A program made the position numbers and the translations under genes. Positions 1-5,833 of a stretch of DNA of 5,833 bases are shown piece after piece. The notes below the pieces were generated by a model, which ran no database searches, was not told the origin of the DNA, and saw only the letters and a program-made list of their open reading frames with translations. Source of the DNA: an uncultured Bacilli bacterium (GTDB lineage: Bacteria > Bacillota_I > Bacilli_A > RF39 > UBA660); the NCBI GenBank assembly GCA_934167785.1, contig CAKPLX010000065.1:1-5833 (forward strand), written 5' to 3'. The stretch's first letter is position 1. Every line of letters begins with the position of its first letter.

Positions 1-338
1 TTGTCATTAAATTTTAATGTAGTTACTCCTATAAACATTATTATCATATCCATTAATAATGTTGCTACTCTTGAAGTTACAAATTTACTGGCTTCTTTTA
101 TTTTATTTTTTTCTCTGCTTTCAAATACAAATTTTCTATTTGTTATGTATGCAAATATAACTCCTGCAATCCAAGAAATTATATTTGCTATTTGTAATTG
201 AAAACCATCATTTGGATTCAAAAATGTATATACACTACCATAATATGTTCCTAGTGAAACTATTGTTGTTAATACTCCAAATATTAAATAACTAATTATT
301 TCTTTGTATTTTATAGCTAATTCCTTTATTTTTTGCAT
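1..338 (-). CDS. GtrA-family membrane protein, candidate lipid-linked sugar flippase (3' end beyond window)
   Basis: This reading frame stays open from an ATG at 338-336 to the left edge, giving 112 visible residues with no stop. The GtrA family (PF04138) signature is clear: a first membrane segment at about residues 14-36 containing YLIFGVLTT, a second at about 47-66, the family motif NRKFVF at 67-72, then a basic stretch, KFVTSR at 85-90 and a third hydrophobic segment to about 105. A fourth segment is expected past the edge, since family members are usually about 120-150 residues. GtrA proteins are thought to translocate undecaprenyl-phosphate-linked sugars across the cytoplasmic membrane. 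Position after the sugar-lipid synthase and DUF2304 genes fits that role. The start at 338 is preferred because AAAGG lies 10 nt upstream. An earlier in-frame ATG at 356-354 would add six residues but has no good SD. The family call is firm; the substrate is unknown. Confidence 0.9.
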   Translation of the reverse strand, partial: MQKIKELAIKYKEIISYLIFGVLTTIVSLGTYYGSVYTFLNPNDGFQLQIANIISWIAGVIFAYITNRKFVFESREKNKIKEASKFVTSRVATLLMDMIIMFIGVTTLKFND

Positions 339-348
339 AAATAGTCTA

Positions 349-353
349 CCTTT
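349..353 (-). promoter_or_regulatory. Ribosome binding site deciding the GtrA start
   Basis: The minus strand reads AAAGG here, 10 nt before the ATG at 338-336. The alternative ATG at 356-354 sits just upstream of this site, three bases after the DUF2304 stop codon (362-360), and is preceded only by A/T-rich sequence. The site therefore favours the shorter GtrA form, although the spacing is slightly long and the match is moderate. Confidence 0.5.
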
Positions 354-359
354 CATATA

Positions 360-695
360 TTATTTTTTATCATGCTCTTTTAATGCTATATAATGATCTA
401 AGTCTTTAATCTTTTCATTTAACAATGTAATATGTAAATTATCTATAAATACTTGCATTAATAAAAATGCTATCATTATAAAAAACACAAAATTTACTGG
501 TGATGCGAATCCTAAAAGATTTGAAATCCATCCTACTGCATTTGAAAATATACTCATTAATATTAATAAAATACTTCCAAACATCCATGTTACTGCATTT
601 TCTACTTTTAATTTAGATTGCTTTATTTTCATAACACATAATAAAAATGCTATAAATGAGCTTAATATTAAAATTATTCTTAATGTATTTGACAT
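360..695 (-). CDS. DUF2304 small membrane protein, probable partner of the adjacent sugar-lipid synthase
   Basis: A protein of 111 residues with three hydrophobic segments at about 4-22, 33-51 and 66-84, followed by a charged, probably helical cytoplasmic tail (KIKDLDHYIAL, about 95-105). Length, segment spacing, Trp37, the PVNFVFF stretch at 66-72 and the charged tail match DUF2304 (PF10066). These proteins are commonly encoded beside GT2 enzymes that make polyprenyl-phosphate sugars. In group A Streptococcus the DUF2304 protein GacJ binds and stimulates the GlcNAc-phosphate-undecaprenol synthase GacI. The same partnership with the upstream gene (1395-706) is inferred here. The ATG at 695-693 is chosen over an in-frame GTG at 704-702 because the GTG lies inside the SD GAGGTGA. 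The gap from the previous stop is 10 nt, so translation is probably coupled. Confidence 0.88.
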   Translation of the reverse strand: MSNTLRIILILSSFIAFLLCVMKIKQSKLKVENAVTWMFGSILLILMSIFSNAVGWISNLLGFASPVNFVFFIMIAFLLMQVFIDNLHITLLNEKIKDLDHYIALKEHDKK

Positions 696-700
696 ATTTC

Positions 701-707
701 TCACCTC
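701..707 (-). promoter_or_regulatory. Strong ribosome binding site for the DUF2304 gene, overlapping the upstream stop
   Basis: The minus strand reads GAGGTGA, a long match to the anti-SD sequence, 5 nt before the ATG at 695-693. The TGA stop of the upstream GT2 gene (708-706) overlaps its first bases, so a ribosome ending the GT2 is placed on this site. The site also rules against the GTG at 704-702, which is part of the SD itself. Confidence 0.75.
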
Positions 708-1395
708 ATATATTCTTTCTTGTTATTGACCTTATAAATACAATTGAAAATATCATGTTTATCATATATTTCATTGATTTTATTGGTGTTAAATAACTTG
801 TCCCAAATTCTCTTTCTTTCATTTCAACTTGTACTTCTTTGACTTTTAATCCTTTTTTCATCATATATACCAATGTATCTGGTTCTGGTGTTAAACTTGT
901 ATTTCTAATAAACTCCCAAATAGCTTTTTTATTATATGCTCTCATTCCTGATGTAGTGTCTTTTATAGTTTTTCCGGTTGTCATTTTTATAAAGAATGTT
1001 ATAACTCTGCTTCCTAACATTCTAGCTGTTAATGGCTTTTTTTGTGTTGCAAATCTAGAACCAATAACAATGTCTACATTATTTTTTTCAATTTCTTTTA
1101 CTAAATCTTTCAAATATTTTGCTTGATGTTGACCATCTCCATCAAATTGGATAGCTATATCATAATTGTTTTTATAAGCATATTTCATTCCTAATTGTAT
1201 TCCACTAGTTAAGCCATAATTTATTGGTAATGATAACATATTAAAATTATTTTTTTCGCAGACTTCTTTAGTATTATCTTTTGAACAATCATTTATTACT
1301 ATATAATCATAGTCTGTATTTTCAGTAACGTCTTTTACTGTTCTTTCTATATTTTGAGCTTCATTATAAGCTGGTATTATTATTAAAACTTTCAT
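706..1395 (-). CDS. GT2 polyprenyl-phosphate sugar synthase (DPM1/GtrB/GacI-like)
   Basis: A 229-residue family 2 glycosyltransferase expected to move a sugar from a nucleotide donor onto undecaprenyl phosphate at the inner face of the membrane. Visible motifs are the N-terminal IIIPAYNE (5-12), NDCSKDN (35-41), the metal-binding DGDGQH with Asp85 and Asp87 (85-90), GSRF (112-115), DTTSGMRAYN (146-155), EPD (171-173) and EREFGTS (194-200). This is the dolichol-phosphate-mannose-synthase-like pattern. There are no clear C-terminal transmembrane helices like those of phage GtrB, only one hydrophobic stretch at about 209-222. That suits the short GacI type, which works with a DUF2304 partner, and such a gene follows directly. 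The ATG at 1395-1393 has AAAGGA (1406-1401) 5 nt upstream. The family is certain; the sugar (GlcNAc, glucose, mannose or other) cannot be told. Confidence 0.93.
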   Translation of the reverse strand: MKVLIIIPAYNEAQNIERTVKDVTENTDYDYIVINDCSKDNTKEVCEKNNFNMLSLPINYGLTSGIQLGMKYAYKNNYDIAIQFDGDGQHQAKYLKDLVKEIEKNNVDIVIGSRFATQKKPLTARMLGSRVITFFIKMTTGKTIKDTTSGMRAYNKKAIWEFIRNTSLTPEPDTLVYMMKKGLKVKEVQVEMKEREFGTSYLTPIKSMKYMINMIFSIVFIRSITRKNI

Positions 1396-1430
1396 TTTTT
1401 TCCTTTCTGTTCATACTGTTTGTTATACTT

Positions 1431-3179
1431 CTAAACAATTGATATTAAAAATATTAAATCAATAATGATAAACATTCCTTGTGATAAACAAATATTAGTT
1501 TCATTTATTTTTTTTGTTATTTGTTCATTATTATTTATAATGTTTTTATTATTTATTAGCATTAATATTATTAGAAATAATGGAATTATATATCTTGGCT
1601 GATACCCTGTTATATTAATTTGTCCAACTGGTGTAAAAGTTAAATATAACATTAAACTCGTACTTGCAAACACACCCAAAAAAGTAATTATAGATATAAT
1701 CTTTGTACGTTTCTTTATTTCTACATACTCATCTGTGCATGATATATATATAATAAAAATTAGTTCCATAAAGAATATTTGAGAACTATATTTACCAAAG
1801 AAAGTCGCATGGTTTAAATATGTATACCAGTTGTAATTTAATAGTGAATTCATTATATGTTCAAAACCTACTTTTATTATATTTATAGGTGATTGCATTA
1901 AAAATTTAGCTTGACCAATTAAACTTGTCTCTCCTCCTCTTATATCTCCTCCAGCAGAAGCTGTAGTAAACAATTTATTTGCCAGTAAAATAGCACATAC
2001 TACCATTGAAATTCCTAGTAATATACTTATAATTGGTAAACTCTTTTTATTATTTTTGATTATCTTTTTTATTGGTAAGATTAGTACAAATATTATAATA
2101 GCGCAATATGCTAAATTTTTTGCTAACAAACATGCCGCATATAATCCCATTAATATCAAAATTTGTTTCAATTTTATTTGTTTATAATCCATTTCTGATA
2201 ATTTTAAGCAATATGCTATAAAAATTCCTAATATTCCAAAACATATTCCATCAACAGAAAATGAAGCTGCTAATAACAGTTGAAATGGCAACATGCATAT
2301 CACATAAAATATCTTCTTTTTGTATGGTAATAATTTTAATATTACTATCATCATAATTGCGTATGCAATTAAATTAAATAATCTCCCCATTATATATACG
2401 TCAGCAATACTTCCTGCTAATATTTTTGCAAAAACAACTCCTGTTGTTGCCGGTAAATATAAAATGAAATTGTAATCAGCTGGTGAAGAACATAAATAAT
2501 ATATTTCTGTTTCTTCTGTTATATTCCAGTCATTTGTTAATTGTGATTCATATTTTTTTTCAAAAAACTGAACAAATGAATCTATATCACAATTAAAAAT
2601 TATATTATTATATGCTGGTTCACATAGTGGATTTTTTGCATATTGAAAATTTCCTGACGCAATGTTTATTACTGACATCATATGTTTTTTTTCATCTATT
2701 GCATGATGAAAGTCTGTAGCAAATGTAAAAACTATTCCTATAGTTGACACTATAACTATAATATTTTTTATGTAATTATCTGACACATAAATTATAAATA
2801 GTAGTCCCATTAATTGCATTATTATCAATGTTAGCTCTTTGTAAAAAGACGTCCATCTTATAAAAGCATATATGTCCATGCAAAACATAACCAAAACATA
2901 TACTAGCAATATATATTTTTTTCTTGACTGTTTAAATGTTTTTAATGCATCTGGAATAAATTTATCGATGTTTTTTATCATTGCAATAAAAAATATAATA
3001 TAACTAACCATTCTACAAAGCGAAAAATTATACTTTATCTCACCTTGATATATAAAATTTTTAAAATTCATACCATTACATATTCCTATTTCAAAAAACA
3101 ATATAGAAATAACATAAATTATAATGGTTGATATTTTCAACACTTTATTTTTTTTCAAATCTATTTTTTCTAATAGCAT
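1431..3179 (-). CDS. DUF2142 polytopic membrane protein, probable GT-C-type glycosyltransferase
   Basis: A 582-residue protein with many hydrophobic segments. Matches to DUF2142 (PF09913) are an acidic DExxH motif, here IDEKKH at 161-166; YLPATTGVVFAKIL at 241-254; MGRLFNL at 264-270; MLPFQLLL...SFSVD at 296-310; and a late TPVGQINITGYQPRYIIPL at 516-534. DUF2142 proteins are generally grouped with GT-C enzymes, which use polyprenyl-phosphate sugars as donors on the outer face of the membrane. The acidic residues at 162-163 are candidate catalytic residues by analogy. A large extracytoplasmic loop (about 160-240) carries Cys186, Cys197 and Cys230. About five hydrophobic segments precede the DExxH motif, more than I expect for the family. 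The next three genes could supply and flip its donor, so it is likely the transferase of the decoration module. Its SD is AGGAG, 6 nt before ATG. Donor and acceptor are unknown. Confidence 0.87.
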   Translation of the reverse strand: MLLEKIDLKKNKVLKISTIIIYVISILFFEIGICNGMNFKNFIYQGEIKYNFSLCRMVSYIIFFIAMIKNIDKFIPDALKTFKQSRKKYILLVYVLVMFCMDIYAFIRWTSFYKELTLIIMQLMGLLFIIYVSDNYIKNIIVIVSTIGIVFTFATDFHHAIDEKKHMMSVINIASGNFQYAKNPLCEPAYNNIIFNCDIDSFVQFFEKKYESQLTNDWNITEETEIYYLCSSPADYNFILYLPATTGVVFAKILAGSIADVYIMGRLFNLIAYAIMMIVILKLLPYKKKIFYVICMLPFQLLLAASFSVDGICFGILGIFIAYCLKLSEMDYKQIKLKQILILMGLYAACLLAKNLAYCAIIIFVLILPIKKIIKNNKKSLPIISILLGISMVVCAILLANKLFTTASAGGDIRGGETSLIGQAKFLMQSPINIIKVGFEHIMNSLLNYNWYTYLNHATFFGKYSSQIFFMELIFIIYISCTDEYVEIKKRTKIISIITFLGVFASTSLMLYLTFTPVGQINITGYQPRYIIPLFLIILMLINNKNIINNNEQITKKINETNICLSQGMFIIIDLIFLISIV

Positions 3180-3185
3180 ATCATT

Positions 3186-3190
3186 CTCCT
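3186..3190 (-). promoter_or_regulatory. Ribosome binding site for the DUF2142 gene, overlapping the upstream stop
   Basis: The minus strand reads AGGAG, 6 nt before the ATG at 3179-3177. The TAG stop of the GT2-WbsX fusion (3191-3189) shares its last two bases with this site (TAGGAG). Ribosomes that finish the fusion protein end on the SD of the next gene, which favours translational coupling and roughly matched output. Confidence 0.75.
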
Positions 3191-5474
3191 ATTTTTTTAT
3201 CTTATATTTTTCTAAAACATTTCTAGTAGCTTGAATATAAGCATATCCATAATTTCTATCAGGTTCTAAACAAGCCCCTTCTGCCCATTCATTCCAAGCA
3301 TTTACAAATATCATTTTATCATCAAGTTCATCATTTTCTAATGTTTCTTTTACTAAATCTTCTAACCATGTTTCATACAATTTTGGTGTTGACCCCCAGA
3401 ATACATCTGGTGTAAATTGTCTTCTTGGTGAGTTATCCCAAGCTGGGAAAATTCCTCTATATAATTTATGGTCAAATGGTCTTAAATAAGTCTTTTCATC
3501 TACCATTCTCTTATAATCATATACAACTCCTTTAAAGTTTTTATTAAAGAATTTTAATTGATTATTCATAACTTTTATTTCCATTCCAAAAGGTGGAAAT
3601 TCAATAAATCCATCAAATATATTTTTATATTCATCTGTTATATCAAATGTTTTTACTCCCATTATATATGCTTCACCAATGCCAACTTCTCTTAGGTAAT
3701 TTCTCCAATTTTCAATCATTACTTGAACATTTGGTATTAATGTTGGTTTATATACTATGATTAATGGCTTTCCATCAATTTTTATATATCTTTCATCTCT
3801 AATATATTTTTCCATATCTTTTATACAATATATTAGTTTTTCTTCATCATAATTTTGGGCCATTAATATTTCTTTGTCTCCACCATCCCATCTCTTAGAC
3901 CAATTTTCATTAGCCCAATTTATACAAAAGTTAATATCTAAGTCTTTATTTTCTAAAATGATGTCTAGTGGTTTTTCCATCAATCTGTGTCTATCAAACC
4001 AATAATAATATATTGACCATCCATATATTCCATATTGTTTTGCAAGTTCTATTTGTTTTTTTATATTTTCTTTTTGTGATAAATCATAAAACCCTATATC
4101 ATGAGGTAATTTAGGTTGCATTTGTCCTACAAAATGTGGAAATGCTTTTGTTACATTATTCCATTCTGTAAATCCTTTTCCCCACCACTCATCATTTTCT
4201 TTAAATGAATGATATTGTGGCAAATAGTGTGTAATTATTTTTACATCATTTTCTGTTTTTTTATAAGGTTTTTCGTTGAATGGAACAAATGTTGATTTTT
4301 TCTCAGGCTTTTCAAAGTTATCATACATTTGGTCTACTAATTTTTTATAATCTTCTATATTAACATCATAATTATATTGTAGCCCTCCATTTCCTTCCAT
4401 TTGTTTTTTGTTTCTATAATTATGTATTGGTGCATATACTTTTGGAAAGTATGTTTGTAATATCTTTTTGGCTAATTGCTTCATTCCTATTTTCTCCTTA
4501 AATAGCTTTACATTTATAACATATAATATTCTATATATATGTGCAAATAATGGATAATTGTACATTAACGAAATTTGTTTTATATATTTATCATCTTCAT
4601 ATTTATACAAGTTCTTAAATGGCTTCTTACTTTTTAACACAATAAATTTTACATTCAATATTGATTTCAAATATTTTATTCCATCATCTACAATAGGCTC
4701 TAATTCTGGATTTAAAACATTCATTCTCTTCTTTAATACTTCTAATATTTGAATGTGATTTGTTATTAAATGTCTTCTTAATCCTCTTGTAAATTTAAAA
4801 ATTGTTTTAGTTGTTACATATCCAATTTGATTATTGCCATGTTGTCTATATTTTATTAATGGTGCTTCTATATAACCAATTTCTCCATATGATCCTGCAA
4901 CTAAACCAATCCACCAATCATGTACTATTGGATATCCTGGTAATGGTAATAGTTTTTCTATTAGTTTACTATTAACAATTGTTGTACATCCTGTTATACA
5001 ATTGGTCATTAAACAGCTTCTATAATCTCTACTTTTCTTTATTTTTTCTTTTATATTATAATCAGGCCAATATTCCCACATAGATGGATGTATTGTATTT
5101 AAATTTTTATCTACAACTTCTAAATCTGAACAAACTAAGTTCAAATTTTCTGTTGTTATCTTTTTATATGATTCTTCAACTTTATTAGATAACCAAAAAT
5201 CATCTTGATCAGATAGCATAAAATAATCTGCTGTAACAAAACTTAATAATTTTTCAAAATTTTTGTTATAACCTAAGTTTTCTTCATTTTTAATTATTTT
5301 TATTCTGCTATCTTTCTGAGCATATTCTTCTAATATTTTCCACGTATTATCTTTTGAGCAATCATCACAAATAATTAAATTAAAGTCTTTAAATGTTTGA
5401 TTCAAAATACTATCAATTTGTGGTTTTAAATACTTCTCTCCATTATAAGTCGCCATCAATATGTCTACTTTCAT
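3189..5474 (-). CDS. GT2 (rhamnosyltransferase-like) and WbsX/GH99-like two-domain protein
   Basis: A 761-residue cytoplasmic-type protein with no signal peptide. Residues 1 to about 230 form a GT2 domain: MATYNGEKYL (7-16), ICDDCSKDN (35-43), the metal-binding SDQDDFW (88-94), HDWW (185-188) and YRQHGNN (209-215). This pattern is typical of O-antigen and rhamnan rhamnosyltransferases. Residues 230-330 are the usual basic C-terminal tail of such enzymes. From about 412 the protein matches the WbsX family (PF14307, also annotated GH99-like): THYLPQYH (415-422), EWWGKGFTEW (429-438), YYYWFDRHR (489-497), NWANENW (519-525), FPPFG (626-630), FPAWDNSPRR (676-685) and NAWNEWAEG (725-733). Both domains look complete, suggesting two consecutive steps of polysaccharide assembly in one chain. 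The ATG at 5474-5472 has AAAGGA (5491-5486) 11 nt upstream. An internal SD and ATG at residue 331 may give a separate 431-residue WbsX protein. The sugars are not predictable. Confidence 0.92.
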   Translation of the reverse strand: MKVDILMATYNGEKYLKPQIDSILNQTFKDFNLIICDDCSKDNTWKILEEYAQKDSRIKIIKNEENLGYNKNFEKLLSFVTADYFMLSDQDDFWLSNKVEESYKKITTENLNLVCSDLEVVDKNLNTIHPSMWEYWPDYNIKEKIKKSRDYRSCLMTNCITGCTTIVNSKLIEKLLPLPGYPIVHDWWIGLVAGSYGEIGYIEAPLIKYRQHGNNQIGYVTTKTIFKFTRGLRRHLITNHIQILEVLKKRMNVLNPELEPIVDDGIKYLKSILNVKFIVLKSKKPFKNLYKYEDDKYIKQISLMYNYPLFAHIYRILYVINVKLFKEKIGMKQLAKKILQTYFPKVYAPIHNYRNKKQMEGNGGLQYNYDVNIEDYKKLVDQMYDNFEKPEKKSTFVPFNEKPYKKTENDVKIITHYLPQYHSFKENDEWWGKGFTEWNNVTKAFPHFVGQMQPKLPHDIGFYDLSQKENIKKQIELAKQYGIYGWSIYYYWFDRHRLMEKPLDIILENKDLDINFCINWANENWSKRWDGGDKEILMAQNYDEEKLIYCIKDMEKYIRDERYIKIDGKPLIIVYKPTLIPNVQVMIENWRNYLREVGIGEAYIMGVKTFDITDEYKNIFDGFIEFPPFGMEIKVMNNQLKFFNKNFKGVVYDYKRMVDEKTYLRPFDHKLYRGIFPAWDNSPRRQFTPDVFWGSTPKLYETWLEDLVKETLENDELDDKMIFVNAWNEWAEGACLEPDRNYGYAYIQATRNVLEKYKIKK
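4494..4499 (-). promoter_or_regulatory. Internal ribosome binding site before Met331 of the GT2-WbsX fusion
   Basis: Inside the fusion gene the minus strand reads AAGGAG, followed by 9 nt and an in-frame ATG at 4484-4482 (Met331). This matches the consensus as well as or better than the annotated gene starts in the window. The residues after it (MKQLAKKILQTYFPKVYAP) are a basic, N-terminus-like segment leading into the WbsX domain. An independent product of 431 residues (4484-3189) is therefore plausible. The sequence shows the site; its use is an inference. Confidence 0.55.
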
Positions 5475-5498
5475 TACTTGCTACATCCTTTCTTTTAA

Positions 5499-5833
5499 TT
5501 AAACATTTACTGTAAATAGTTTATTTTTTTCAAATTTCAAATTTACATTATAATTTGGATCTGGAATATTTAATTCTTTCTCCCATTTTTCAAAGAATTT
5601 ATTTTTCCCAGTCTTATTTGTAATCTCCAAAGCTTCTAACTCGATATGTGGGTTTATTACATTTAGTTTATTATAATTTTTATATAATGAAAAAGCTAAA
5701 TCTGCTATAGCATCACTATAGTCCATTTTCTCGTCCAAATACCCAACTTTTTCTAAATCACTTTTATTTACCATTATGCATTCTGACTTTATTATTGAAT
5801 AATTTTGTACTACTGCACCTCTAGTAATATATC
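5499..5833 (-). CDS. C-terminal part of a GT2 glycosyltransferase (5' end beyond window)
   Basis: The frame is open from the right edge to a TAA at 5501-5499, giving 110 complete residues. The ATG at 5774-5772 is internal: 19 codons upstream of it continue the family pattern (RGAVVQNYS, then SECIMVNKSDLEKVGYLDE). This resembles the second half of the GT2 domain in large polysaccharide glycosyltransferases, in which a residue run like NYSAVTGACMLIRR is followed by VGGFDE, a DVDFC-type motif, an HxES-type motif and a final DPYYNPNL. Here the last is DPNYNVNL (visible residues 91-98). Two positions usually conserved look altered: the DVD-type motif reads IAD (42-44) and the usual histidine aligns with Ala67. 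The domain may be a diverged or inactive module. It sits 24 nt upstream of the GT2-WbsX gene and is probably in the same operon. The family call is likely; the specificity is unknown. Confidence 0.75.
   Translation of the reverse strand, partial: YITRGAVVQNYSIIKSECIMVNKSDLEKVGYLDEKMDYSDAIADLAFSLYKNYNKLNVINPHIELEALEITNKTGKNKFFEKWEKELNIPDPNYNVNLKFEKNKLFTVNV

Noticed and set aside
1..201. Plus-strand frame of 66 codons starting with TTG
   Set aside because: It is antisense to the GtrA gene, shows no family features and has no SD in view. The minus frame has clear GtrA motifs.
839..1126. Plus-strand frame of 95 codons
   Set aside because: It lies wholly antisense to the GT2 synthase gene. Its hydrophobic composition comes from T-rich complementary codons.
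1396..1430. Possible promoter or terminator in the longest intergenic gap
   Set aside because: The 35-nt gap holds an SD for the GT2 gene but no stem-loop with a T-run and no convincing -35/-10 pair. It is too short to call either.
4558..4752. Plus-strand frame of 64 codons
   Set aside because: It is antisense to the tail of the GT2 domain in the fusion gene, with no recognisable domain and no neighbour on that strand.
5499..5774. A complete 91-residue small gene starting at the ATG at 5774
   Set aside because: The frame continues upstream to the window edge with GT2-like sequence (RGAVVQNYS...), and no SD lies before this ATG. It is an internal methionine of a larger protein.
1..5833. CRISPR array, insertion sequence, tRNA or rRNA
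   Set aside because: No regularly spaced repeats, inverted terminal repeats, transposase-like frame or RNA gene signature was seen. Nearly all bases are taken up by the six coding regions.

Overview
The window looks like part of a surface-polysaccharide (cell-wall glycan, capsule or exopolysaccharide) gene cluster from a very AT-rich Gram-positive-type bacterium, most likely a low-GC Firmicute in the Clostridia or a related gut lineage. The reasons are strong A/T bias by eye, purine-rich Shine-Dalgarno (SD) sites before nearly every gene, dense co-directional packing, and the protein families present. TGA serves as a stop (706-708) and tryptophans are TGG, so the Mycoplasma code is not in use. 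I cannot name a species.

All six genes lie on the minus strand and are transcribed from position 5833 towards 1. In that order they are: (1) the C-terminal end of a family 2 glycosyltransferase (GT2), cut by the right edge (5833-5499); (2) a 761-residue fusion of an N-terminal rhamnosyltransferase-like GT2 domain and a C-terminal WbsX/GH99-like domain (5474-3189); (3) a 582-residue polytopic DUF2142 membrane protein resembling GT-C glycosyltransferases (3179-1431); (4) a 229-residue GT2 of the dolichol/undecaprenyl-phosphate sugar synthase type (1395-706); (5) a 111-residue DUF2304 membrane protein (695-360); (6) a GtrA-family membrane protein running off the left edge (338-1). Intergenic gaps are 9 to 35 nt. 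No promoter or terminator is visible, and no gene-free stretch exceeds 300 bases, so this is an internal slice of a longer operon.

Genes 3 to 6 fit a side-branch decoration module. The GT2 loads a sugar onto undecaprenyl phosphate with help from its DUF2304 partner, a GtrA-type protein moves the lipid-linked sugar across the membrane, and the GT-C-like DUF2142 protein transfers it onto a glycan outside the cell. This parallels Shigella phage GtrA/GtrB/Gtr systems and streptococcal GacI/GacJ/GacL. Genes 1 and 2 would build the polymer backbone on the cytoplasmic side. The sugars cannot be read from sequence.

The most unusual point is inside gene 2. A strong in-frame SD (4494-4499) lies 9 nt before Met331 (ATG at 4484-4482), at the junction between the two domains. 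It suggests that two adjacent genes merged, and that the WbsX half may still be made separately.
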